The notes below the pieces were generated by a model. It made no database searches and was not told the origin of the DNA. It was given only the letters and a program-made list of their open reading frames with translations. A program made the translations under genes and the position numbers. Below, piece after piece: positions 1-11,850 of a DNA stretch of 64,000 nucleotides; position 1 is the stretch's first letter; each line of letters starts with the position of its first letter. The DNA comes from Spisula solida (lineage: Eukaryota; Mollusca; Bivalvia; Venerida; Mactridae), in the NCBI GenBank assembly GCA_947247005.1, contig OX365946.1, positions 45,782,734 through 45,846,733 of the forward strand, in the 5' to 3' direction.

Positions 1-116
1 TAAACTGGAAACTTGAACGATTTAATGTTAATATCATATATCATACTCTGACTTCCAGACTCAGCACACCAAAAGTCACCAAAAGTAATAATTATGTATT
101 GTATTGCTGTTTCCAG

Positions 117-232
117 GTGGTGCTTTATGTCGATACACATCCAATGAAGGAACATCAACTCCTGTAACCAGGCAACGGAAGTTATCACAACAGACTGATC
201 TTACCACTCTAGAAGAAGAAGATGATATGTAA
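117..232 (+). CDS. Probable last coding exon of a convergent plus-strand gene
   Basis: A good acceptor (pyrimidine-rich tract ending in TTTCCAG at 111-116) is followed by two bases completing a split codon and 38 codons ending in TAA at 230-232. The peptide is hydrophilic, starts near GGALCRYTSNEG, contains RQRKLSQQ and ends TTLEEEDDM, like a cytoplasmic or disordered C-terminus. No domain is recognisable and the rest of the gene lies left of the window. The overlapping minus-strand reading frame looks less like protein and has no splice support. If real, this gene converges on the large minus-strand gene with about 5.9 kb between stop codons. Confidence 0.5.
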
Positions 233-479
233 TGTTGTAACTGATTCAAACATGGCAGTCCGGCGAACATGTCCGGCGAAAATTTGATTTTGTCAGACAA
301 ATTTCTGCTGGAATTAATTAGAATGTCAAGAACTTCTACGTTTTTGTGACGTTTATTTTTGATCTGACAGATTTTCAGCTTTTGTGAGTACAAATGTTGT
401 GACATATGTTGGAACTTTCTGGAAGTCTGTTGTGTTGTGACTGCATAATGCTACTGATAGAATCCCATGACATTTTTTA

Positions 480-800
480 TGCAGATAAGTGCTTTTTTTT
501 ACATTTCAGACATTTTTGATGTAGAAAAGTGATTCAGTTGCACATTTTAGACATTTTTTACGTAGAAAAGAGCTTTATTTTAAAATTTCAGATGCATAAA
601 AGTGCTTTATTTGTACATTTTTTATATAGAAAAGTGCTTTATTTGTACATTTTAGACATGCTTGATGTAGAAAAGTGCTTTAATTGTACATTTTGATGTT
701 GAAAAGTGCTTTTATTGTACATTTTGATGTAGAAAAGTGCTTTATTTGTATATTTTAGACATGTTTGATGTAGAAAAGTGCTTTATTTGTATATTTTTGA
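480..800 (+). repeat. Degenerate tandem repeat, about 40 bp, possibly in a 3' UTR
   Basis: Seven or eight imperfect copies of a unit containing GTAGAAAAGTGCTTTATTTG and TACATTTTAGACATG follow one another. It lies 250 bases past the stop codon of the plus-strand exon and could be part of its 3' UTR. No polyadenylation site is obvious before the first AATAAA near 1140. Confidence 0.7.
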
Positions 801-1013
801 CATGTTAAAGGCTTCTGTAATCAAAGTGACAAATTTTAAGAAAAGATGCTATGCTAAACATGTTAGTGTGTATTTGCTTGCTCAACAGTGTACACATGCA
901 CCATTATCATCAGTAATTGCATCATTTCATCCGACTTTCACGGTCTTGTTAAATAATGTTCAAGACCGTGGTTAAAGACATCAAATAAGTAATGCAGTCT
1001 AGGCTGAATGTGG

Positions 1014-1300
1014 TCATACTAGCCTGGCCCTGGTCCCTGAAGCATCTCAAGTAGAACTCTCAGCTCAAACTGAGATTTGGCTCAAATCAGAGTCTTAATT
1101 TGAGATAAATCTGAAGTTGGAGCTCTTGCAATTTTACTGTAATAAACTGAAGAGTAATGTTTCTGTTTTATGATGCCAGTTTTGAGCCCAGTTTCCCATG
1201 TAAATTAACATAAAACACATGAGTATATTTGGTATGGGAGTAAGCTCAGATTGAGATGCTTTGGGAGATCGGGACCTGGACACCCACTTTGAGTTCAGAA
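1014..1300. repeat. Dispersed inverted-repeat element (CCTGGCCCTG family)
   Basis: About 280 bp beginning CCTGGCCCTGGTCCCTGAAG and ending in the inverted counterpart TTGGGAGATCGGGACCTGG. A second copy is at 54262-54492 and a disrupted one at about 24890-25205. The imperfect terminal inverted repeats and lack of coding suggest a MITE. Around it, from 1300 to 5500, the DNA is AT-rich and I see no gene. Confidence 0.6.
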
Positions 1301-4300
1301 CTCTAGGTGAGCTTAAAAAAAACACACACAAACAATCAATTTGGTGCACATTTTATATATTCTATGAAATGAAATATGTAACAACCAACAATATATCTTA
1401 TTTAACTAACAACAACAATCATAAAATAATTATAAATCATACATGCCATGTTTCGCAGACCCCTTTGCGTGAGATTGGTGATGGAAATGCAGGAGATTTC
1501 ATTAAAATGCAGGAGATTTCCTTTGCTGAAACTTTAGACTTAAAGTATGGAAGTTTATATGCTGTTTTCACTTATCTTAATTTGATGACTATGCCATGCA
1601 TGCTTCATGTAGCAATTTAAACTAATATTTGTCATCATTTTCATAATGTAAACAAAAAATGTCAGATTCCAGTTTGTCCATGAAATGCGTGAGATTTGAT
1701 AAATTGGCCTCTGATCATGCAAGAGTAGAGTCTTAAATGCAGGAGACTCACGCATGATGCAGGAGATCTGGCATGTATGATAAATTATTTCTACCACAAC
1801 ATGGTAATATAAAATACCAATAAAGTATTCTCAGAATTCATACATGTACACACTGTAAATTCACAAATTTTTGTTAGGATTAAATTTCGTGGTTTTAGAC
1901 AAAAAGGCAATTTCATGGAGTCATAAAGTAGTGGATAACCAACAATGGAAGGGTAAACCAATGTTCTGTATTTGGAAGGTTGATTATCCGTGGGGATTAT
2001 GTTTCATGGCTAAGTTCAACAAAAAAATCAACAAAAATTCAGCTACCTAATAATGATTTTACAGTAAAATATATATACATCAGCATTAAATTGACCAGAC
2101 ACCATGAATTTACGTACATTAATGCATAATTGATTCAACCAAAAAATTATTAAATTTTTATATCAACTTGTCGACTCAAACTATCGTCATGACGGGATCG
2201 CGTGTGTTGGTTAAGTTTATTGTCAGAGTCATTTTCTTAAAGACTATCGCAGGTACCCACTTTAAACTCAACATGGTTATTCATCATCACAAGGAGAGTC
2301 CATACTGACAAGGCTGGTAACCCAGTGACCTATATTTATAGAGTTATCTGCCCTTGTTACACTTAGAATTTTCACTCACAGATGAGCAAGGGTACGAGAA
2401 AGCCTAGCGTCCAGCACTCGTAGGCAGTGCTCTTGTTGTTGTAAAAATATTGGAAATATTGCAAATGGTTGCAATTAATCCAATGGATTAACTCGATATT
2501 ATATGACAAAAACCTTCGACAAACAATTAACCTTCACTGGTGTCTGGTCAACAACCATGACATTCAGTCTTATCCATTTACAAGACAGACTTACGTATTA
2601 TTAAAATTTTGAGTTACATAGTCTAGTAAATGAGTAAAATGTTTTATACAGCATGATAAAAATTACAATAAACTTCTTTCACATAAATATTTTCAAATGT
2701 AATATACTAGTATATCTCGCAAAAGATAACTCAAGCTTTATCCATAAATAAACATTAATAATAACAACACTGCACGGTCGAATGGTACATATAATTATAA
2801 TATATGAATTAAAAGTGATAGATGACAAAATTAAACTAAGATGGACCTCGGAAATGCATTTAATTGTCATTTTTATTTGTAAATAAAGGCTATTGTTATC
2901 ATCGGCAAACTGTATATCATACAAATCAAACCAAGCGAAATAAATTGGTATAAACATATTATTTACTTCATTGTTTTTACTTAGGTTGCTTAAATTGAAA
3001 AACATCATGAGGCAGTTTAAATAACATTGTGAGGTAACAAATATGACATCATCAAGATACTTTTTAGTTAGACACCAAGCTGGTTTAGTCATTATATTGA
3101 CGACATTATAACCAATATCAATATCAGTGAAGATATCAATAGTTCACTGTTAAAAAATACCTGTAGTGAAATATTGGTTAACATTACACTGCTTAACCTC
3201 AGTTTTTTTATTATTTAAGACTTTAAACTATAAATAAATGAAATTATAAATGCTTATTATGTTCACATTAAATCAACAGTTCCCATACAACAGGGATATT
3301 AGAAGCCATGATTGTTCTTCGATAACTGCAATACGTACAATCATTTTGTCTCCTTTACAACTAAATTGGCCATGCATGGATTCAGAATTATTTTCTGAGG
3401 GATTCCAATGTGCTGACCTGTACTACTACAGTCAACCTTATTTAATTCATTGTGTTTTATGATGCATTATAAGCATGATATCACTTCAAAATGTATGTGA
3501 AATAGTGAAGGAATGATATATCATAATGATATTAAATTTTCAGTTAAATGGGACTGTACAATTAAAACTTATGTCAAATGTTCAGGATTTTCTGGGACAA
3601 CCCTCCTATTCAACAACCACCTTTTGATGTATTATTTTGATTGGCTCATTACCACATCACAACTTTGAACTATGTATAGTTTGACATAATTGACCAGAGG
3701 TCAATAATTAGAGGATCCATCACAAAATGTCAATTGATATAAACTTATATTCACCGAGTTCTGGACATTTTATTGATAATATTATTATAATAATATTTCC
3801 TTAACGAGATTAATTAACAAAGAGTATTAGATTCTTAATATCATATGACTCTAATAACACGACAAAGCGTACCTTTCTGTTGGAAAAAAAACCGACTCTG
3901 TTATATAAACGATGCCAAAAATAACGTCATTTACGGCATAAAATGGCGCCATTTAGGAGATTAAGGAGGTACGCGCACCTTTGATCTAACGATCGAATCA
4001 TAAAAATGATATGTCACCAGGCTCGTTTTCGACATACATGGCTTTCTAATGACATACCATTGTATTTTGTTCATTTTATCTATTTCCTGCATTTATGGCA
4101 CCAATATGTTCTTTTTAAGATTTTTACTATATGAAACCACTTTAAAGCAATGCATGATATTTTATGTGTTCAATGGTCATTCCTTTTGACGTTAGTCACA
4201 ATTCCGGCTTCCTGGTGAACAAATTCAGTATTTGAACGTGATAAATAGTTACCCCACCCACTTGCAAAAAAAGTGCAAAAAGTGTGATTTTCAAATGAAC

Positions 4301-5512
4301 GTCAAAAAATATCTACCGATTGAAAATAATTTATAATTGGTCATAAGTTGAGTACTAAATAGAACACCAGTTTAGTCAAATAAAAAATAGGGGTTACCAG
4401 CCTTTTTTGGGAGCTATTCATCAGAAAGTACTTATGAATAAATTTGCATAAAATTAACCTAATTTGCATATTGTAATGAAATAAAATTTTATTAAAAATA
4501 TTTCAAAGTGTGGCTACTTCATACAACTAAACCATGCACTACATATTATATATAAGCATATGCATTTGTACCATTGCAGGGACTTATTGTGAACCCATAT
4601 TATTCACAAGTTTGCCGTTCCCCACCCACTTTTCATGCATGCAAAAAATAAAAAGTTAAAAAATATCTATTTTGTGCAATAGTATTATGTTTATTGTCAT
4701 TAATCAACATTCATATGCGATCATTGAAACTAACCATCGTCTGTTAAAATGTACATTTGGACAGAATATTCACGGCAACCATGTCAGTCCATTGTTTATT
4801 CAATTATATATGATTTATACATGTATACATGATTGTGTTTTATATACTTGTAATTGAGTTTATTCTCAAGACCAAAGAAACACAATATTTTAATTTGATT
4901 ATTTTTCATTGAAATGTATGAAAAACATGGATTGTTTCATGAAAATATCAAATATTGTTAATTTTATTGTTTTCTTATAATGTTATTGTTTTGTTATTAC
5001 TTTTATTGTTCTGTTATTATAAATACAGTTTTTGTTATCTGTCAATCAAATAAAAGTGAAAATGAAGTTTTGATAATAAACTAAGAAGTCAACTATGAAC
5101 GTGTGTATCTTTCGCTTGTCCACTCAATGTCAGTTTACTAAATTTTGACTGGAATGTCAGAAGAACTCAAACTTGACGATGTTCGGAAATAAAGGAGATA
5201 TGGTTTTTGACGACTTGGCATTTTCTGGCTTTTAAAGTCCCGTACATTAACGAGTGATGCATCAACTTTAACAGGTTTCCTGTAATAAATAAATTAAACA
5301 TTTCATTGCCATGGCAATTTTGGTGTCATAAATAAAGAAAAAATAAATTTAAATTGACAATGTGTGAAATAAGTTATAAGACATACATTAAGTGAGATTA
5401 CATTAGAATTGGCTTATTTTCATGCTAAAATACCAGTATAAAGAAACTGCTTGGTAAAGTCATAGTTTAACAGCGAATTATGGTAAACTTGTCTGTGAGC
5501 AATCTCTAAAAT
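1301..5512. other. Intergenic, no gene recognised
   Basis: AT-rich sequence between the convergent genes. Short open frames here show no domain, codon bias or splice support. A block at about 3900-4650 contains CCCCACCCACTT motifs that also occur in the TTAA-flanked element at 35339-36233, so it may be a decayed relative. Confidence 0.5.
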
Positions 5513-5516
5513 TTAA

Positions 5517-6056
5517 AGGGACTGCCTCACGTATTGGTGTATTGCAAAAATAAAATAAAATTGTCAAATATTCATGTAACTTTGGTATGGATTCCTGTAT
5601 TCCAACAACCACATTGACATAAAAATAACTTGGGAAACATTGGCATTTTGTAGTAATTTAGCATTTTTACACCCAAAATTCTATAGGGTAATAATACCCT
5701 ATAGAATTAGCACTACTATCACTTAAATTGCCTGAAATTTGTTTCCATTCGATGAAAACGAATTGAGAAACAAACCGAATACCTCACAGATGTTTCGGCT
5801 TTAGTTTGGTGAAGTTACAGTTTGATCATGTGTGAATTACATACCGGGTAATTCACAAAACATTTTGGAAGGAAACTCTGCGATATTTTCAAACAGAAAA
5901 ATACTGAGTGCCAAATATCAAGAGTGATTTAAATTGCTTATATGCCATAAATCTTTCATAAAGCAACCATCAGTGGCTTCGTATTATATAAATACTTGGT
6001 TAGGTAGGAAATTTACGTCATACAAAAAGTTTAGCCCGATCTGTGAGGCAGCACCT
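5517..6056. mobile_element. piggyBac-like MITE, copy 1 (TTAA target site)
   Basis: Non-coding element of 540 bp with terminal inverted repeats AGGGACTGCCTCAC and its reverse-complement counterpart (end GTGAGGCAGCACCT). TTAA is present on both sides (5513-5516 and 6057-6060), the duplication typical of piggyBac transposition. A second copy, about 506 bp, is at 60446-60951. Its right end creates an ATTAAA on the minus strand (6056-6061), about 100 bases past the stop of the large gene, which could serve as a polyadenylation signal. Confidence 0.75.
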
Positions 6057-6161
6057 TTAATGTACTTGCATTGTTTCTGATTTAAATGCAGAGTGTCAAG
6101 CATGTGGAATTCTTGAATCATTCTGTTTTAGTAAGACTCGCTATTGAATGAATCCCCCACC

Positions 6162-6291
6162 TTATGCACTCTGGGAAGCCGATCTACGTCTGCTGTTTAG
6201 GCAATAGTAATTCAAAGGCTTAAGCTGCTGAATCAAACATGAATCTTTGAAATTCTCGTCAGGTTTATTTGACCTAGCCAACACATTACAG
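6162..6291 (-). CDS. w34: probable terminal exon, cytoplasmic tail and stop codon
   Basis: A pyrimidine-rich acceptor (TACTACTCTCAG) supplies the single base needed after the phase 2 donor of w33 and is followed by 42 open codons ending in TAA at 6162-6164. The tail begins SCNVLARSNKPDENF and ends with the basic, serine-rich stretch NSRRRSASQSA, a plausible juxtamembrane tail. The intron would be only 81 bp, unusually short for this gene. Alternatives: a second in-frame acceptor at 6193-6194 giving a much shorter tail with the same stop, or failure to splice, which ends the protein five codons after the transmembrane exon. Confidence 0.45.
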
Positions 6292-6372
6292 CTGAGAGTA
6301 GTAGAAAGTTTGATAGAAAACTCATATAATTAAATGATTTCTGATTCAAGTATATATTATATAGGTACATAC

Positions 6373-6466
6373 CTTAAGACTTTAATCAATATGATAGTAG
6401 CTGCAATAATGCCCACCACAGCCACCCCTCCAACACTGGCACCGATGATCATCCCTAATTTAGGTC
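6373..6466 (-). CDS. w33: transmembrane helix exon
   Basis: The exon completes a glycine codon and reads PKLGMIIGASVGGV followed by AVVGIIAATIILIKVL, about 24 uninterrupted hydrophobic or small residues with small-xxx-small spacing (G, A, G) and a lysine after it. This is a typical single-pass helix with a positive cytoplasmic flank. Acceptor TTTTTAG and donor GTATGT are good. It enters in phase 1 and leaves in phase 2, unlike nearly all other exons. Known SVEP1 proteins are secreted, so this anchor is the main difference from that family. Confidence 0.85.
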
Positions 6467-6740
6467 CTAAAAAATAAACTTAATTTGTGATGGTCAAGTG
6501 GAGAGTGCTCTTGACTGCAGATAGTCTCGAATGTATCGCTGATATACACCGGGCACATTAAAAACCAAGGAGTCTATTAAAAAAGAGCTATGGTAGTGTG
6601 CTCGGATTCCTTGTATTACAGAAACTTTCTGTTTTTTTTCATGGAAGAGGGACGTCATTGGCTAATCAGACAGGGACAGACCGGATGGCAACACAACTCG
6701 TGTAAACGGCTAAAGGTGTATTCATATTCAGATTTGCTAG

Positions 6741-7718
6741 AAACAAGAGGGCCATTGGCTGTATAGGGCTCACCTGATGACTAGCAGTTTAGGCAGAATT
6801 AGTGACCTGATGACCTAGTTTTTGACCCCAGATGACCCAGTTGCAAACTTGACCTAGATTTCATAAAGCTATACATTTTGGCCAAGTGTCATTAATATAA
6901 CATCAAAAATGAGACCTCTAGAGTGTAAACAAGATTTTTATTTGATGTAACCTTGCAACCTAGCTTTTGACCCCAGATGACCCAGTTACAAACTTGACCT
7001 AGATTTTATACAGACAAACATTGTGACCAAGTTTCATATAGATTAGGTGAAGTATGTGACCTCTAGAGTGTTAAAAAGGTTTTTCTTCTATGTGACCTAA
7101 TGACCTAGTTTTTGACCCCAGATGACCCAGTTATGAACTTGACCTAGATTTCATAGAGACAAACTTTGTGACCAAGTTTCATATAGATTAGGTAAAAATG
7201 TGACCTCTAGAGTGTTAAAAAGGATTTTCTTTGATGTGACCTAGTTTTTGACCCCAGATGACCCAGTTACGAATTTGACCTAGACTTCATAGAGACAAGC
7301 ATTCTGATTAAGTTTCATATAGATTAGGTAAAAAATGTGACCTCTAGAGTGTTTACAAGGTTTGTCTTTGATGTGACCTTGTGACCTAGTTTTTGACCCC
7401 AGATGACCCATTTACAAAATTGACCAAGATTTCATAGCGAGAAACATTTTTACCAAGTTTCATATAGATTAGGTAAAAAATGAGACCTCTAGAGTGTTAA
7501 CAAGGTTTTTCTTTGATGTGACCTTGTGACCTAGTTTTTGACCCCAGATGACCCAGTTACGAACTTGACCTAGAGTTAATAGCGACAGACATTGTGATCA
7601 AGTTTTATAAAGATTAAATGAAAACTGTGACCTCTAGAGTGTTAACAGTCAAATTGATGACGGTGGACGGCGCACGGTGGACTACGGACAAAAGGGTGAT
7701 CACAATAGCTCACCTTGA
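6741..7718. mobile_element. Family A repeat element with internal tandem units
   Basis: Begins AACAAGAGGGCCATTGG, contains about seven 130-bp units with GACCTAGTTTTTGACCCCAG and GTGACCTCTAGAGTGTT, and ends GGGTGATCACAATAGCTCACC. Other copies are at 11851-12799, 39483-42480 (interrupted), about 58370-58830, 58976-61435 (interrupted) and 61436-62405. There is no coding capacity. It resembles the tandem-core non-autonomous elements described in bivalves (pearl-like); that link is from memory. Confidence 0.75.
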
Positions 7719-8161
7719 ATGGTAATGTAAAAACAAAAACATTTTCAGTGCTACTTGTATTACCATACATTGTGAATTATTTTAATTAGTATTTCAGGTT
7801 TTTTCTTTATTTTCTGTATATATATTGACAATAAATAGGATTTCAATTTGCACCCATGTATATATAATTCAACGATATCGCTGGGTTAGAATGAGTGCAA
7901 CTTATGACCTTATAAGATTCATGCATATTTGAAATCTGCATCACAAGGCATTTCTTATGAGTCTATAATTTTCATGAAAATCTGAACTGGTCATGTTGAC
8001 CACACTGAAGTTGAAAAAACTTGTTTTTCCATAAGTAAATAGTAGCTTACAGACAGCAATATGTTTGGCAAGTCATTTAAACAAAATTCTGTAATTCGGT
8101 GATTTTATTGACATATGAAAATACTTAAATAAATTCACTCAGTAAATGAAAGCGCACTTAC

Positions 8162-8188
8162 CTTCATTGTCTTCGGAAGTCTCCAGAG
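8162..8188 (-). CDS. w32: 27-bp linker microexon
   Basis: A phase 1-1 exon of nine codons, LETSEDNEG with flanking split codons, between the last GCC2/GCC3 exon and the transmembrane exon. Acceptor TTCAG and donor GTAAGT are both strong. It is acidic and serine/threonine-containing, a short juxtamembrane stalk. Skipping it would keep the frame. Confidence 0.7.
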
Positions 8189-8429
8189 CTGAAGAGTAAT
8201 AGTGAAAGTAAATTAACAGATTGCAATAAATAATACATGTACTAATAATCATATTTATTTGGTATAACATTCATATAACATAGCACATCAAGTCAGATAA
8301 CAAATATCACTGTACTGCCAATGTATACTTTTTAACAATTTATATTATTATATATTATATTTTTATTTTATACATATAGTAAAATTTGATTTGTGTGCTT
8401 CAGAGGTAGCCCATCTGCTTGCTAACATA

Positions 8430-8762
8430 AACCATGCTCCTGATGAAAGATGTCAAACAAAGACTTTATGGATGAAAACCGCCCAAACAGATATAGAAAA
8501 TGAAATTTAGCAACAGATGAAGATGGTTTGGCCATGTAGGCATGTAATGTGTCTGAAAAGGACAAATCCAACAAATGTTGCTCTTAGATGGACTCCATAT
8601 GGCAAAAGAAAAAGAGGTAGAATAAAAGAAACCTGGAGGAGGATGGTGGGTGGAGAGTTAAATGAGTTGGGACTGTGACTTGGAAGGAAGCAGAAAAGGA
8701 AGTCCGTGACGGAAGAAAATTGAGAAAGCTGACATCAGCCTTATGTGTGGAAGTACATGAAG
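8430..8762 (+). pseudogene. Decayed LINE fragment, C-terminal end of reverse-transcriptase ORF
   Basis: Frames broken by at least two frameshifts and stops read RWFGHV, then ALRWTPYGKRKRGR, KETWRRMV, then TWKEAEKEVRDGRK and LTSALC. This order is characteristic of the C-terminus of non-LTR retrotransposon ORF2 proteins (GKRKRGRP, W-x-x-A-x-DR-x-x-W-R, ALC). It is an old inactive copy within the intron between w31 and w32. Confidence 0.75.
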
Positions 8763-9015
8763 AAAGTAAGGCCAGAGTTTTTTAATTCTTTGTTACTCAA
8801 ATTTTTTTTGGTGAAATTTCGGCAGGAGGGAAAAAATAAAAACTCCAAAAATATAGCTTCCGTAAGCTGTTGGTGGTAGAATAAAGTGTAGTCAATGATT
8901 GTCCGATTTAAAGCAATCAACACTCAACAAAAGTGTTAGTTTTTAAAAATACCAGCCAATTTATCTTAAGACTAGTACACTGCAGTGAAACACTAATATA
9001 ATACAACTTATCATA

Positions 9016-10494
9016 CAGTGGAACTCAGTTAAAAACGAAACCCTAGGGACCCAGAAATTTCTTTCGCTATATCCGATTTATGCTATATCCGTACAACGAA
9101 ATTTCGTTATATAAGTTCGGATATAACGTATTTCGTTATACAATGTATATTAACATCATTAGGTATACATGTATAGCTTGCTCTCGAAATAATATTGTGC
9201 TTAAAGAAAATAAAATAAACATATATCATGATATAATTATGATGCTGAACATTTTTATTATGCCCCCGTATCGATAGATCGGGAGGCATAATATAGTGAT
9301 TCACCTGTCCGTCCGTCAGGTTAACCCAAATTGGCCGTTTCTTCTAGCATCATTATGGCTTGCTACAAAGCTTCCATACTTGCATGGATGTTGTATATGA
9401 ACACTCTCCACACCTGTATCACCTGACCCCATTTTGACCTTCACCTTGACCTAATTTTGGACTTAGACTTAATGAAGGGCCAAATTCTTGGTTAACCCAA
9501 ATTGACCGTTTCTTCTGGCATTAATATGGCTTGCTACTAAACTTTCACACTTGCATGAATGTTGTATATGAACACTCTCCACACGCCTGTATCACCTAAC
9601 CTCATTTTGACCTTCACCTTGACGTAATTTTGGACTTAGACTTATTAAGCGTCCAATTTTTGTTAATCCAAATTTAGTCTTACATCAAGGCGTTGTCTTC
9701 AAATTTGACATACTTATTAACGATCATAAGCCCCTTACATTGTCAAAGCCATGTAACCTTATCCAACATGTTTAGAGAATTATGGCCCCTGATTGACTTA
9801 GTTTTTATGGACGCAGTCTTGTATTATAACAAACTGATACAATGTTCGTTATGAACGAGTATTATTCTGGCTTTGATTCCATCAATCTATTCTCTGGACA
9901 AGGTAATGCATGATCCAAGCTGTTTGACAAGGTCTGCACTTTTTGCTAACATAACGTGTCCACTAAATGGGAAGGACTGAGCATGAGCCCGTTTGAATCA
10001 TTCTAACAATGTAATAATTATCTTGATTTGAGTAGCGAAGACAATTTTAACTACGTGACATGGTTAATGTTTGGTAGGCAGCCCACGTATCCCAACATGT
10101 CTTCAATATTCCGTTCAAATTATTTGTACTTTGAAATTTCAAAATTGATATTAGTCTTGTATATTCAACGAAGTTTAGGGGTATAATGATTGGTTGGGTC
10201 GGTTATTTTGCAATGTTAAATGCCCGAGGCGCAACCACTCAACACCTTATTAAAATTGTTTGCACTAATTTCACATACTTGCCGCTTTTGTTATAATCGA
10301 GCAGAAATGCACACAAAATACTTCATCGGGACATAGAAATCATTACGTTATAAACGATTTTTCATTATATCTGATTTCCTTATAAGCAGGTGATATTACA
10401 TTGAAATAAAGAAGGAGGCAGTCGGGGATTTTTATTTCTTTCGCTATTACCAAGTTTTCGTTATAAGTGAGTTCGTTATAATTGAGTTCCACTG
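9016..10494. mobile_element. mariner/pogo-like non-autonomous element with TA duplication
   Basis: Terminal inverted repeats CAGTGGAACTCAGTTAAA and the reverse complement at the right end (GTTCCACTG), flanked by TA on both sides. CAGTG termini and TA target sites are typical of Tc1/mariner-superfamily elements. No transposase frame survives. A family D element (from 9257) is inserted in it. A right-end fragment of the same family is at 26751-27058. Confidence 0.75.
9257..9870. mobile_element. Family D repeat element nested in the mariner-like element
   Basis: Starts TTATGCCCCCGTATCGATAG and contains repeats with GTTAACCCAAATTGGCCG and ACCTTCACCTTGAC. The same terminus appears inverted at the right end of 33174-35060 (CTATCGATACGGGGGCATAA). 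The inner boundary near 9870 is approximate. Confidence 0.6.
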
Positions 10495-10662
10495 TAAACA
10501 TAATAATGAAATAGTAAAAGACTGGTACATTTATCATCCAGCCATTATATGCAATTTTGTTTTTTTCCCCAGTTTTTCAAATTTTTTTAAATGACAAAAA
10601 ATGGGCAGGAGGGTCCTAGTAACGAAAAAGAACTCTGGCCTTAGTATAATGAAACAACTTAC

Positions 10663-10824
10663 ATATACATTCGTTCCTATCCATACTGCCGGTAAACAGT
10701 GTGGTATAATCATAGGGACATGAATCACACTGAAATTGTCCTGCATTCTCTTGATACCTTCCCACAGGGCATAGTTGACAACCTTGTATACTAGAGTCAA
10801 ACCATGAGCCAGGTACGCATCCAG
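10663..10824 (-). CDS. w31: GCC2/GCC3 (ephrin-receptor-like) cysteine-rich exon 3
   Basis: Phase 1-1 exon of 54 codons with GCVPGSWFD, CQLCPVGRYQENAG and CDSCP. The CxxCPxGxYQ...GQ..C..CP pattern is that of GCC2/GCC3 repeats found in SVEP1 and Eph receptors, which fold as small extracellular disulphide modules. It ends in NECI, directly before the linker and membrane exons, so this module is the membrane-proximal domain. Donor GTAAGT and acceptor CACACAG are good. Confidence 0.85.
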
Positions 10825-10880
10825 CTGTGTGATGAAGTATAACACAAGTATAGACCAACTTAGTATATAATAAGTACAGA

Positions 10881-11029
10881 CCTGGGGTAGTATTACAAAT
10901 TGATCTTATTTATTTACGGAATAAGCCAGTCATATCACCTGTTACTGACCAAGAGGGTAATCAGGTGTGGTCTGATTGGTTGTCCTTATCCTTAAGTCAA
11001 GTAAGATCACTATTGAATACCACCCCTGG
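10881..11029. mobile_element. 150-bp MITE, copy 1 (CCAGGGGTGGTATTC termini)
   Basis: Short non-coding element with inverted ends (CCTGGGGTAGTATT and AATACCACCCCTGG) and internal TTACTGACCAAGAG and TGATTGGTTGTCCTTA. Copies 2 and 3 are at 25021-25170 and 45531-46171. Confidence 0.75.
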
Positions 11030-11470
11030 ACACATCAATATTGCCTGTATATTTGTTGATTTTCAATCGTTCATTGGCATAAGTTTTCACATAATTCCAT
11101 GCAAACTTGTAAATTACATTCCATTGTTGGAGTCTGTTTTATCAAACATCCAGTGGAGATGTGGAGATATTGGTTGAGGATCAACATAATAAAAAAATCC
11201 TAGTACTTCATGTTCAGGTGAGCTAAAAACTCCTTCTCTAAGAGTATTGCCGAATACCATGTTTAAATAACCATATTTCATAATGCAAGGGCAATAACTC
11301 TCATACCCTTGGTATTAATATAATAAGTTAACTATGTTTTAATTATGATTGTATAGCATCTTTGTGAGTGTTTAAGTACCTGAAAAAAGGGCTATATAAA
11401 TTTGGTACAATATATTATAATAGATAAGTATGGACACCATGGAAGATGGAAAATAGAGAATTGTACATAC

Positions 11471-11662
11471 CGCAGACAGCGTAACCTTCCTGGACGAAAA
11501 ACCCCTCCTCACATTCTATAACTGCATCATCTGTATGATTGGTTGTATCTACTACATAGGTGGTGCCATCTACTTCCACTGTAAGCCATGTACCAGCAGT
11601 AGTTATCAGAGGGGACAGGGAATCATTGGCAACCTGCCAGAAATCAACGGCACTGTTTTCAC
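11471..11662 (-). CDS. w30: second half of the second tetrabasic module
   Basis: Phase 1-1 exon of 64 codons reading VDFWQVANDSLSPLI, WLTVEVDGTTYVVDT and ending VIECEEGFFVQEGYAVC. The last part (IEC-x-x-G-x(7)-C) matches the end of w14 (TIECTDPGQVIEGLSC), also directly before a GCC2/GCC3 exon. Together w29 and w30 correspond to single exon w14, so this looks like a diverged internal duplicate of an unnamed domain. Contains NDS and NHT N-glycosylation sequons. Confidence 0.75.
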
Positions 11663-11850
11663 CTGAAATAAACAACACATTATTCAGTTTTTTATATTCA
11701 GTACCTTCATACATAAATTGAGTCACGCAAGTCAGCTGTAAAACACCGCGCTTGCAGCCACAGCATGTTAGCTTGTAGGCTTACATGGGTGAAAGTTAGA
11801 AACTCTTAAAAATCAGAAATCCACAAAAATTGACAACCAATGTATAAAGA

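Noticed and set aside
76..405. 109-codon minus-strand frame
   Set aside because: No domain, no splice signals, and the opposite strand has a better exon with acceptor, phase and stop.
2679..3092. 137-codon minus-strand frame downstream of the large gene
   Set aside because: AT-driven composition (I, N, L, S rich), no family resemblance, lies beyond the proposed stop codon and does not meet the needed splice phase convincingly.
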